Source: Sporomusa malonica
Lineage (GTDB): Bacteria; Bacillota; Negativicutes; Sporomusales; Sporomusaceae
Assembly (NCBI RefSeq): GCF_041428715.1
Contig: NZ_CP155572.1
DNA length: 64,000 nt
Reading direction: 5' to 3' (one strand)
The notes beneath the pieces were generated by a model, which made no database searches, was not told the DNA's origin, and saw only the letters and a list, made by a program, of their open reading frames with translations. The stretch's first letter is position 1. Each line of letters opens with the position of its first letter. The position numbers were made by a program, and so were the translations under genes. Below are positions 1 through 6,440 of the stretch, in pieces.

Positions 1-15
1 AGGAGGTGACATCAG

Positions 16-798
16 ATGACACGGTTGAAGGACGTAAAAGTTGTAATTGCGGATGATGAAAAACTAATGGCGAACGAACTGCAGTCGTTGCTGCTTGAGA
101 CGTACCCTGACATCCAGATAGTAGGTATAGCGCATGATGGTGAAGCTGCTGTGCAACTGGTAAAAACTTATAGGCCGGATATTGCATTTTTGGATATTCA
201 AATGCCAGGGATGACCGGACTGGAAGTAGCGGAAAAGCTTATTGCCTATGAAGAACCGCCTGTAGTGGTTTTTGCTACTGCCTATGACGAATATGCGCTA
301 AAAGCATTTTCGTTAAATGCAATGGACTATATTCTTAAACCTTATGATGAGAGTGATCTTACGCGAGTCATGGGGAAGTTTGAAAAAATGCTTGCCAGGT
401 CAAGTGTGAAACCAAAATCAAGTGAGAATAAAGAAATAACGAAATCAGGTGCCCTCCGTAAGTTTTCTGTTGAGAAGGGAGATCGAATGGAGGTTATCAG
501 TAGTGACAAGATTGAAATTGTTTATGCCAAAGACCGGCTTGTGTTTATTAAAACCCTTGATGGCGAGATATACCGGACTAAACTAACCTTGCAGGAATTT
601 GAGTCCAAACTGCCGTCAGATCGGTTTTTCCGCTGTCACCGGAACTATATTGTCAACGTCAATCAAATTAAAGAAATTGCCACTTGGTTCAATAAAGGCT
701 ATCTATTGATTTTGCAAAAATCATCATCAGAAAAGGGGCTGGAAGTTCCAGTCGGCAGAGCCTATGCCGCTAAACTAAAGGAGTATATTGAGTTGTGA
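16..798 (+). CDS. LytTR-family response regulator
   Basis: Two-component transcription regulator of 260 residues. The N-terminal receiver domain (about 1-125) has the acidic pair D13/D14, the phospho-acceptor D60 in LDIQMPG, and the conserved lysine in YILKPYD. A LytTR DNA-binding domain occupies about 155-255 (YAKDRLVFIKT, FFRCHRNYIVNVNQI). A perfect ribosome site (aggaggtgac, 1-10) lies directly upstream, so the start is secure. The partner, normally a LytS/YehU-type membrane sensor kinase, would lie upstream outside the window. Two hairpin terminators follow, so it is a separate transcript from the transporter gene 160 bp downstream. LytTR regulators beside C4-dicarboxylate or organic-acid transporters often control them, but here that is inference from adjacency. 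The binding target is not visible. Confidence 0.93.
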   Translation: MTRLKDVKVVIADDEKLMANELQSLLLETYPDIQIVGIAHDGEAAVQLVKTYRPDIAFLDIQMPGMTGLEVAEKLIAYEEPPVVVFATAYDEYALKAFSLNAMDYILKPYDESDLTRVMGKFEKMLARSSVKPKSSENKEITKSGALRKFSVEKGDRMEVISSDKIEIVYAKDRLVFIKTLDGEIYRTKLTLQEFESKLPSDRFFRCHRNYIVNVNQIKEIATWFNKGYLLILQKSSSEKGLEVPVGRAYAAKLKEYIEL

Positions 799-806
799 TT
801 GCTGTG

Positions 807-864
807 CCGCCTTTAGCAGGCGGTTTTTGGTTACAACTATTAGCCGTTGGTAACCGTTTTTTTT
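807..864 (+). terminator. two tandem intrinsic terminators
   Basis: First hairpin CCGCC (807-811) / GGCGG (819-823) followed by five T. Second hairpin GGTTAC (829-834) / GTAACC (850-855) followed by a run of eight T. They insulate the response regulator from the transporter gene. Confidence 0.85.
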
Positions 865-958
865 GTGGTTGGTCGATATATCATAGCTGGCTAAGCTAAC
901 AATGCTTAGAATTGAGCTGTATTCAAAATATTTAGATTAATGGGAGGGAGGGGGATGT

Positions 959-2362
959 ATGGGTAAACAAAAATGGTTGTATCTCCTAGTAGCCTGTGCC
1001 TGTTTATTTGGTGTTATCTGGCTGACGCCAGAGATGAAGGGTCTCACTTTAGAAGGGAAAAAATCGATTGGTGTCGCTATCTTCGCCATTATTGTATGGG
1101 TTTCCCAAGCACTAGATGACGCTATTAGCGGGCTAGTCATTGTATTTTTGCTGGCAGCATTGGGGGCTACCAAACTTGCAAATGCCTTTAGCGGTTACTC
1201 AAATACCGCAGTCTGGTTAATTGTTATCGGATTTATTATGGCCGGATGCATGGAAAAATCCGGCTTATCAAAAAGGATTGCCCTAGTCTTGGTTAACTCA
1301 GCTAAAGGATCGGCTGTAAAAGTATATTGGGCAGTTGCCCTTGTCATGTTGGTAACCAGTTTCTTAGTCCCTTCGATCACAGCGAGAACGTTATTGATGC
1401 TGCCCATCATTGTTGGTATTGGCCAGGCGTTCGGTGCTAAGCAGGGAGAAAGCAACATTGTCAAGGCTTTGTTATTTATTGTTGCGATGAGCGGCACAAT
1501 GATGAGTATTGGTATTCTTACTGCCCATGTCGGCAACCCAATTACCGCCGGCTTGATTGAAGTCGCCACTAAACAAACAATCTCCTGGTCAGCATGGTTT
1601 AAAATCGGTGCACCGCCGGCTTTTCTGCTTGCGGCTATATCCGTATTTGTACTGCAAAAGATGTGGGCCCCTGAAATTAAAACCCTGGGACAAGGCCAGG
1701 ACTATGTACGTAAGGAGCTTAATGCCCTGGGAAGATTTACTAGCCAAGAAAAGTATACCATGGTTGTTTTTTTAATCACTTTAGTGTTGTGGGCTACTGA
1801 CTCTGTACATAAAGTAAATGTTGTTTTGGTAGGGATGGTATCTGTTGTTCTCTTGCTTTGGCCTGGTTCTGGCATTATGGCGTGGAAAGAAGCGCAGCAG
1901 AAAGTACCCTGGAATATCTTCGTCTTATATGGTGCTGGTTTGTCCATGGGAACCGCGCTGGTAACCTCTGGTGCAGCCAAATGGCTGGCAGGTACGATGC
2001 TCGGACCGATCGCTTCTATACCGCATGCTACCCAAATGATTATCTTGATCTGGATTGCGACAGCACTGCAAATATTCTTTACCGGCGGTGGCCCAAAAAC
2101 TACCGCACTTACGCCGATTGTTATTGCCCACGCGGTGGCGATTGGTGCTGATCCCTTGGTGTTTGCGCTCATCTTGGGAATGAACATGCAGCACCAGTAT
2201 TTGCTCCCGGTAAGTAACATGCCGAATGCCATTGCTATTGGCACTGGTCAAGTAACCTCAGGCGAAATTATCAAGACAGGTGCGGTAATGAGTATTTTAG
2301 CTGCAACTTTTATGAGTATTATGGTACTAACCTACTGGAAATGGGTAGGTGTGGTACAGTAG
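959..2362 (+). CDS. DASS (SLC13) family anion:Na+ symporter
   Basis: Integral inner-membrane protein of 467 residues, about 12 hydrophobic segments, of the divalent anion:sodium symporter type that imports succinate, malate, fumarate, citrate or sulfate. Family-like features are two hairpin/unwound-helix regions around SITARTLLMLPI (about 140) and GGGPKTTALTPI (about 375), and a C-terminal segment with HQYLLPVSNMPNAIAIGTG typical of the second substrate and sodium site. A poly-G ribosome site (gggagggaggggg) precedes the ATG at 959. The ATG at 955 is out of frame and stops at once. The next gene starts 15 bp downstream and encodes a succinate-type CoA transferase, so the pair most likely imports and activates a C4-dicarboxylate. 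The exact substrate cannot be read from sequence. Confidence 0.9.
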   Translation: MGKQKWLYLLVACACLFGVIWLTPEMKGLTLEGKKSIGVAIFAIIVWVSQALDDAISGLVIVFLLAALGATKLANAFSGYSNTAVWLIVIGFIMAGCMEKSGLSKRIALVLVNSAKGSAVKVYWAVALVMLVTSFLVPSITARTLLMLPIIVGIGQAFGAKQGESNIVKALLFIVAMSGTMMSIGILTAHVGNPITAGLIEVATKQTISWSAWFKIGAPPAFLLAAISVFVLQKMWAPEIKTLGQGQDYVRKELNALGRFTSQEKYTMVVFLITLVLWATDSVHKVNVVLVGMVSVVLLLWPGSGIMAWKEAQQKVPWNIFVLYGAGLSMGTALVTSGAAKWLAGTMLGPIASIPHATQMIILIWIATALQIFFTGGGPKTTALTPIVIAHAVAIGADPLVFALILGMNMQHQYLLPVSNMPNAIAIGTGQVTSGEIIKTGAVMSILAATFMSIMVLTYWKWVGVVQ

Positions 2363-2377
2363 GAGGAGACTCAAACT

Positions 2378-3886
2378 GTGAATGAAATATCTACAAGAAT
2401 ACGGAACAAAAAATTACAGGCAAAAGTTATTTCTGCTGAAGAGGCAGTAAGTTTTATTCAACCAGGTATGAATATTGGCACAAGTGGGTTTACCCCTTCT
2501 GGCTATCCCAAAGTAATTCCACTAGCACTAGCCCAGAAGATTCAGCAAGAAAAGTTTAAAGTAAACCTGTGGACAGGTGCCTCAGTTGGTAAAGAATTAG
2601 ACGGGGTGCTTGCCGAAGTAGACGGGATCGCGAAAAGGCTGCCATATCAAACCAATAATGCGATTAGGCAGGCGATAAATAACGGACAGATACAATATAC
2701 TGACTTGCATTTAAGTCATGTGGCGCAGATGTCCCGCTGCGGCTTTTTGGGGGGAAAGGTAGATATTGCAATTGTAGAAGCCTGTGCCATTACCGAAGAA
2801 GGGCATATAGTGCCAACAACCTCGGTGGGGAATGCCGCTTCCTTTGTTCAAAGTGCTGATAAAGTAATTATTGAGCTTAATGTTGTGCAGCCGCTGGAAC
2901 TGGAAGGGATGCATGATATTTTTACACCAAACGAACCGCCGCATCGCCAGCCCCTGCTGCTAACCAATGTAGCTGACCGGATTGGCGTACCGTATATTCC
3001 CTGTCAGGTAGATAAAATTGCCGGAATTGTTATTAGCAGCATACCTGATGACGTTCGCCCGTTAGCGGCTGTTGATGATGATGCCAAAGCTATGACCGGA
3101 CATCTTATCGATTTTCTGCAGGGTGAAGTCAAGGCGGGCAGGCTGCCTGCCAATCTGTTGCCGTTGCAATCAGGCGTAGGCTCTGTTGCCAACGCCGTAA
3201 TTACCGGCTTGGTACACTCAGACTTCTCCGGCCTGACAGTTTACACCGAGGTCATTCAAGATGGCATGCTGGATTTAATTGATGCTGGTAAACTTCTTTT
3301 TGCTTCTGGCACAGCACTTACGCCGTCACCTGCAGGCTTAAAAAGATTTTATGAAACTATTGCCAGATACAAAAGTAAAATCGTTTTGCGCCCGCAAGAA
3401 ATATCCAACAGCCCAGAAATCGCCCGGCGCCTTGGTGTCATCGCTATGAACACGGCCATTGAATTTGACATCTATGGTCATGTAAATTCTACTCATGTGA
3501 TGGGCAGCAAAATCATGAATGGTATTGGTGGTTCAGGTGACTTTGCTCGAAATGGCTACCTAACCTTTTTCTTCAGCAGCTCGGTGGCTAAGGGTGGAGC
3601 AATATCCTGTGTTGTACCTATGTGTGCCCATATTGACCATACCGAACATGATGTTGATGTTTTCATAACCGAGCAGGGTGTAGCTGACATAAGAGGCCTC
3701 AGCCCCAAAGAGCGAGCACGGAAGATTATCAATAATTGTGCTCACCCCGATTATCGAGTACAGTTACTGGATTATCTTAAAAGAGCTGAAGAAGCTACAG
3801 GCTTTGCACATACGCCGCATTTATTGTCAGAAGCACTGTCTTGGCACGAAAGATTTGTAAGAACAGGAACTATGCAAGTTAGTTAA
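2378..3886 (+). CDS. acetyl-CoA hydrolase/transferase, succinyl-CoA:acetate CoA-transferase type
   Basis: Cytoplasmic CoA transferase of 502 residues in the Cat1/AarC/ScpC class, which swaps CoA between succinyl-CoA (or propionyl-CoA) and acetate. Visible signatures are the N-terminal GTSGFTPSGYPK, the active-site region with the expected catalytic glutamate in TEVIQDG (about residue 289), and the glycine-rich GIGGSGDFARNG (about 385) of the CoA site. Starts with GTG at 2378, preceded by aggaggag at 2361-2368, which overlaps the stop of the transporter gene. The two genes are therefore one operon. Together they suggest succinate uptake feeding the methylmalonyl-CoA route to propionate, but no mutase or decarboxylase is present here. 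A long hairpin terminator follows. Confidence 0.92.
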   Translation: MNEISTRIRNKKLQAKVISAEEAVSFIQPGMNIGTSGFTPSGYPKVIPLALAQKIQQEKFKVNLWTGASVGKELDGVLAEVDGIAKRLPYQTNNAIRQAINNGQIQYTDLHLSHVAQMSRCGFLGGKVDIAIVEACAITEEGHIVPTTSVGNAASFVQSADKVIIELNVVQPLELEGMHDIFTPNEPPHRQPLLLTNVADRIGVPYIPCQVDKIAGIVISSIPDDVRPLAAVDDDAKAMTGHLIDFLQGEVKAGRLPANLLPLQSGVGSVANAVITGLVHSDFSGLTVYTEVIQDGMLDLIDAGKLLFASGTALTPSPAGLKRFYETIARYKSKIVLRPQEISNSPEIARRLGVIAMNTAIEFDIYGHVNSTHVMGSKIMNGIGGSGDFARNGYLTFFFSSSVAKGGAISCVVPMCAHIDHTEHDVDVFITEQGVADIRGLSPKERARKIINNCAHPDYRVQLLDYLKRAEEATGFAHTPHLLSEALSWHERFVRTGTMQVS

Positions 3887-3909
3887 CAAACAAAAACTCA
3901 ACGTTAAAC

Positions 3910-3950
3910 AAGAAGCCAGTTGCCGCCAAAAGCAGCTGGCTTCTTTGTGC
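3910..3950 (+). terminator. intrinsic terminator after the CoA transferase
   Basis: 14-bp stem AAGAAGCCAGTTGC (3910-3923) with GCAGCTGGCTTCTT (3932-3945), one G-T pair, 8-base loop, short T tail. Confidence 0.85.
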
Positions 3951-4057
3951 TGATTCATTAAGCAAGTTTGGGATTTTTTTAAATAATTAGTGGGTTGTAC
4001 ATTAAAGGGATTATTTACCTTCTGCCGAAGTATATCAAAAAAGGAGGGGATAATACG

Positions 4058-4243
4058 ATGGCTGGAGCTCCGACTATTTGGGTTAACAGCGATATGAGCG
4101 AACAAATAGCAGATTTCAATGGCGAATATGTTTTAATAACAACAAGTAACATGCAGAGAATGCCGCTCGGAAAAACGCTGGAAGATGCGAGAGAAAAGTT
4201 AAAAGAGATTGGCAGATATGATATAGCAGAGCAGTTAAAATAA
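4058..4243 (+). CDS. small protein of unknown function, 61 aa
   Basis: Not recognised. Soluble, 61 residues, mixed polar composition. The second half reads like a short helix-turn-helix-sized region (TLEDAREKLKEIGRYDIAEQLK), but no DNA-binding motif is convincing. I place the start at 4058 (MAGAPTIW) because aaggagggg lies 9 bases upstream. An upstream in-frame ATG at 3995 would add a stretch with no ribosome site. A clean terminator follows immediately, so it is a stand-alone gene. Confidence 0.75.
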   Translation: MAGAPTIWVNSDMSEQIADFNGEYVLITTSNMQRMPLGKTLEDAREKLKEIGRYDIAEQLK

Positions 4244-4268
4244 GGGCCGCAAGGCTCTTGTTTTTTTT
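4242..4268 (+). terminator. intrinsic terminator
   Basis: AAGGGCC (4242-4248), GCAA loop, GGCTCTT (4253-4259), then nine T after a G. It overlaps the stop codon of the preceding small gene. Confidence 0.9.
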
Positions 4269-4279
4269 GAAATCAGCGC

Positions 4280-4378
4280 CTAAATGAAAAACCAGATTAG
4301 GGCAACAGCGAGAAGCAACACCCAGAATTGTGACACGAGATATAGTATGATAGCTGCAACAAGTACCCAGAGCAGCAT
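4280..4378 (-). CDS. 32-aa single-span membrane micro-protein
   Basis: Reading the minus strand from 4378 gives a 32-residue ORF, starting MLLWVLVAAIILYLVSQ and ending IWFFI, almost entirely hydrophobic. A GGGGGG ribosome site lies 6 bases upstream of ATG (4384-4389 on the plus strand). Composition and length suit one or two short membrane spans. No homolog is recognised. It is convergent with the upstream small gene and shares its terminator region. Confidence is limited by length, but the ribosome site plus a fully hydrophobic reading frame argue for a real gene. Confidence 0.5.
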   Translation of the reverse strand: MLLWVLVAAIILYLVSQFWVLLLAVALIWFFI

Positions 4379-4417
4379 AATAATCCCCCCAAAAACAATT
4401 CTTTGTTTATCCGATGA

Positions 4418-4526
4418 CTAAGTCGCTCTAATACTCCCGCTTCTCTAAGCGGGAGTTTAGGAGGCTTCCCTGGAAGTTGGTCGACTAAACTTCAGATGGG
4501 GTTAAAACCCCACCTGAAGCTAAGTC
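4418..4526. repeat. structured intergenic element, possible MITE or IS-end remnant
   Basis: Contains a perfect 10-bp hairpin ACTCCCGCTT (4433-4442) / AAGCGGGAGT (4447-4456). A second long hairpin spans 4490-4519 (CTTCAG, one mismatch, TGGGGTT / AACCCCA, CTGAAG). The element is bounded by a direct copy of CTAAGTC (4418-4424 and 4520-4526). Neither hairpin has a T tail, so these are not ordinary terminators. It resembles hairpin-ended remnants of transposable elements, but no transposase is present. Confidence 0.45.
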
Positions 4527-4676
4527 TCACTTTATATTATGTTCTTTTGTGAAGAAATGTGAACCTATCAGCACTGCTGTCAACTCCGGCATGGAAAAGC
4601 TATATACGAATAAAAAGTTACGGATTATGTAACATTCTGCTAGCTGACAGAATATGATGCCATAGGAGGTGGTATT

Positions 4677-4862
4677 GTGGACCAAGAAATGAAGGAAGAA
4701 ATTAAAGAGATAATTAAAGAAGAGATTGCAGCGATTGAGGCTGCTGGGTCAGCAATCGATGACAAAGTCGAGGAAGCCGCTGCAAAATACCAAATACCAA
4801 AATGGGCAGTGTGGCTTAGTGGCGCCGTAGTCGTTGGAATGGCTATAAAGATTTTGTTCTAG
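4677..4862 (+). CDS. small tail-anchored protein, 61 aa
   Basis: Begins with GTG at 4677 after aggaggtgg (4664-4672). Residues 1-40 are a charged, probably alpha-helical stretch with many E and K (EEIKEIIKEEIAAIEAAG). Residues 42-61 are a hydrophobic segment (WAVWLSGAVVVGMAIKILF) that could anchor the C-terminus in the membrane. No family recognised. A short inverted repeat AGGCAGC / GGCTGCCT follows the stop. Confidence 0.7.
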   Translation: MDQEMKEEIKEIIKEEIAAIEAAGSAIDDKVEEAAAKYQIPKWAVWLSGAVVVGMAIKILF

Positions 4863-4981
4863 GCAGCTACGGCTGCCTTATACATAAAACGTCTAACACT
4901 CGCTGAGTGAAAAGGCGTGTGCTTGAATATAACCTAAGATAGAGCAAGGTGGATATAATCAAGTAACATAAAGGAGGAGTA

Positions 4982-5191
4982 ATGGTAATGGGAAAGGTAG
5001 TAATCTTAAATCGAATCGATCAATCGGGTGTTTTTGTACTGCCTGGGGGACTAACCTTTGAAGCTGTGGATGTTATTTTACTGAACGGTATACCTGTGGA
5101 AAAAGGAAACTACGCTGCTGTTTCCAATGGAACGGCAATAGACGTATTTGGGTCAAATCTCGATTCTGTAGTTTCGGTAATTTTGAAGTAA
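4982..5191 (+). CDS. small protein of unknown function, 69 aa
   Basis: Mostly beta-type residues (VVILNRIDQSGVFVLPGG..., ending VVSVILK), no membrane span and no signal peptide. Not recognised. aaggaggag at 4971-4979 serves either ATG 4982 (4-base spacing from GGAGG) or ATG 4988 (10-base spacing), so the first two residues are uncertain. A strong hairpin terminator follows the gene. Confidence 0.7.
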   Translation: MVMGKVVILNRIDQSGVFVLPGGLTFEAVDVILLNGIPVEKGNYAAVSNGTAIDVFGSNLDSVVSVILK

Positions 5192-5220
5192 AAGAAAGAT
5201 TTCTGTGCAGACCCTGTTTT

Positions 5221-5252
5221 AGCGCCAGGCGGCTATGCCTGGCGTTAACTTT
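5221..5252 (+). terminator. hairpin terminator
   Basis: CGCCAGGC (5223-5230) / GCCTGGCG (5237-5244) with a six-base loop and a weak TTAACTTTA tail. Confidence 0.75.
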
Positions 5253-5327
5253 ATTGTAATGAAAGAAGTATAGCTTTCTCCTGGTTTCTTTATAAAAATT
5301 ATTCCCTAGAATAATATGGAAGATATA

Positions 5328-5356
5328 TTGACAACAATTGGCATCAATAGTATGAT
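5328..5356 (+). promoter_or_regulatory. consensus vegetative promoter of the HMA2/P-ATPase operon
   Basis: TTGACA (5328-5333), exactly 17 bp, TATGAT (5351-5356). The predicted transcription start falls just before the Fur-box-like site at 5374. Confidence 0.85.
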
Positions 5357-5373
5357 AAACACAGAACTTAATT

Positions 5374-5392
5374 GATAATGATATTCAATGTC
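5374..5392 (+). promoter_or_regulatory. Fur-box-like operator
   Basis: The 19-mer GATAATGATATTCAATGTC matches the classical Fur consensus GATAATGATAATCATTATC at 16 of 19 positions by eye. It sits about 20 bp downstream of the -10 box, where a bound repressor would block transcription. This implies iron (or related metal) repression of the following four genes. Confidence 0.7.
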
Positions 5393-5414
5393 AAAAAGCA
5401 AAGGGGCTGATGTG

Positions 5415-5906
5415 ATGAGGCTGCGCTATGGTAGGGTGAATCTGGGATTAGTGGTGTCTCTATTAGGCAGTCTACTCTCGTTGCCGCTCAATAGACGAGT
5501 TCATTTATGGCTAGGAGTCGGATTTACTTTGTTGGCTGCTGTTCATACGTGGCAGCATCGCAGGCAGTTTACGCATTATTTGCACAAGGAGAGACAAGAG
5601 ATGGACATATCCTCCCTGTATACAAAATTCTCTAATTCATCGGCGAAGGTAAATCTGTTTTTGCAGAAAACTCAGGTACTGCATTACATGCCCGGACGTG
5701 TTCGCCTATCCTCACAGCATTTATTAAACAATCCGGAGATAGCCCGGCAGGTAAGTGAACATTTGGAAACAATACCGGAAATCAAACAGTTTACGGTTAA
5801 TGCTGCTACCGGTTCTCTGCTTATCCACTATTCTCCCGAAGATGTTTCGCGGAACCCCTTTCTCCGGGATGTGGAGCAGTTGGTGGCAAAACAATATGGA
5901 AGGTGA
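5415..5906 (+). CDS. HMA2-like membrane protein, putative iron-compartment operon
   Basis: 163 residues from the ATG at 5415, chosen because aagggg (5401-5406) lies 8 bases upstream. The ATG at 5388 lies inside the Fur-box-like site and has no ribosome site. One or two hydrophobic segments (about 10-50: VNLGLVVSLLGSLLSL, LWLGVGFTLLAAVHTW) are followed by a ferredoxin-like HMA2-type domain (about 90-155) with GRVRLSS, the alternating helix/strand pattern and the TGSLLIHYS strand. No CxxC metal pair is present, as is usual for HMA2. First gene of an operon with a second HMA2 protein, a P-type ATPase and a small membrane protein. By context it probably helps metal delivery or organelle assembly. 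The exact role is unknown. Confidence 0.8.
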   Translation: MRLRYGRVNLGLVVSLLGSLLSLPLNRRVHLWLGVGFTLLAAVHTWQHRRQFTHYLHKERQEMDISSLYTKFSNSSAKVNLFLQKTQVLHYMPGRVRLSSQHLLNNPEIARQVSEHLETIPEIKQFTVNAATGSLLIHYSPEDVSRNPFLRDVEQLVAKQYGR

Positions 5907-5912
5907 TATGAA

Positions 5913-6440
5913 ATGACTTATCTTACCGGATTGGCGTTAGGTATTTCCGCTGGACGTCAGCTCAGTCAACTTATGCGAGGAGACGGTTTCTCTTTAGTAC
6001 ATGCTTTGCCAGGGAGACGGCGTTACTTACATGACGATTTGCTGCATAATAAAGAGTTAGCAGTAGCGTGGCAGCGTCACTTAGCCAGTGTGAAGGGAAT
6101 TGAGCGGGTTCAGGTAAGCCCGGAGACAGGCAGTGTTTTAGTAGCATACACATTCTCAGAAGAGTACATTGATCTAGTGATGGAATATCTTGAGCGCTTG
6201 CACAAGATGCCGGGTCCCCGGTCAGAGTACGGTAAACTAGGGATTGATATTCAACGTTTTTTCCGGCGAATGAACCGTAATGTATTTAAGAATACCGCTA
6301 GTACATTGGATTTGCGCACAGTAATGGCGTTGTTAATGCTGCTGCGGGGAGGCGCTAAGATGTGGAACTTGGGCCAGCGTCCTTCCGGTCCGCAGATGAT
6401 ATGGTGGGCTTACTCTTTACTGAAAGGGCGCAGTTGCTGA
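5913..6440 (+). CDS. second HMA2-like membrane protein
   Basis: 175 residues; ggaaggtgat precedes the ATG. It starts with a small glycine-rich hydrophobic segment (YLTGLALGISAGRQ). An HMA2-type fold follows (about 27-95: HALPGRRRYLHDD, then VQVSPETGSVLVAYTF), again without CxxC. A basic region (RRMNRNVFKN) and a hydrophobic stretch (TVMALLMLLRGG) come next. The stop codon overlaps the ATG of the ATPase gene in the sequence TGATG, so translation of the two is probably coupled and in fixed ratio. The arginine cluster GRRRY and the later FFRRMNR are notable for a membrane-associated protein. Function is inferred from the operon only. Confidence 0.8.
   Translation: MTYLTGLALGISAGRQLSQLMRGDGFSLVHALPGRRRYLHDDLLHNKELAVAWQRHLASVKGIERVQVSPETGSVLVAYTFSEEYIDLVMEYLERLHKMPGPRSEYGKLGIDIQRFFRRMNRNVFKNTASTLDLRTVMALLMLLRGGAKMWNLGQRPSGPQMIWWAYSLLKGRSC

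Noticed and set aside
3995..4057. Upstream start for the 61-aa small protein
   Set aside because: No ribosome site, and the strong aaggagggg sits just before the internal ATG 4058.
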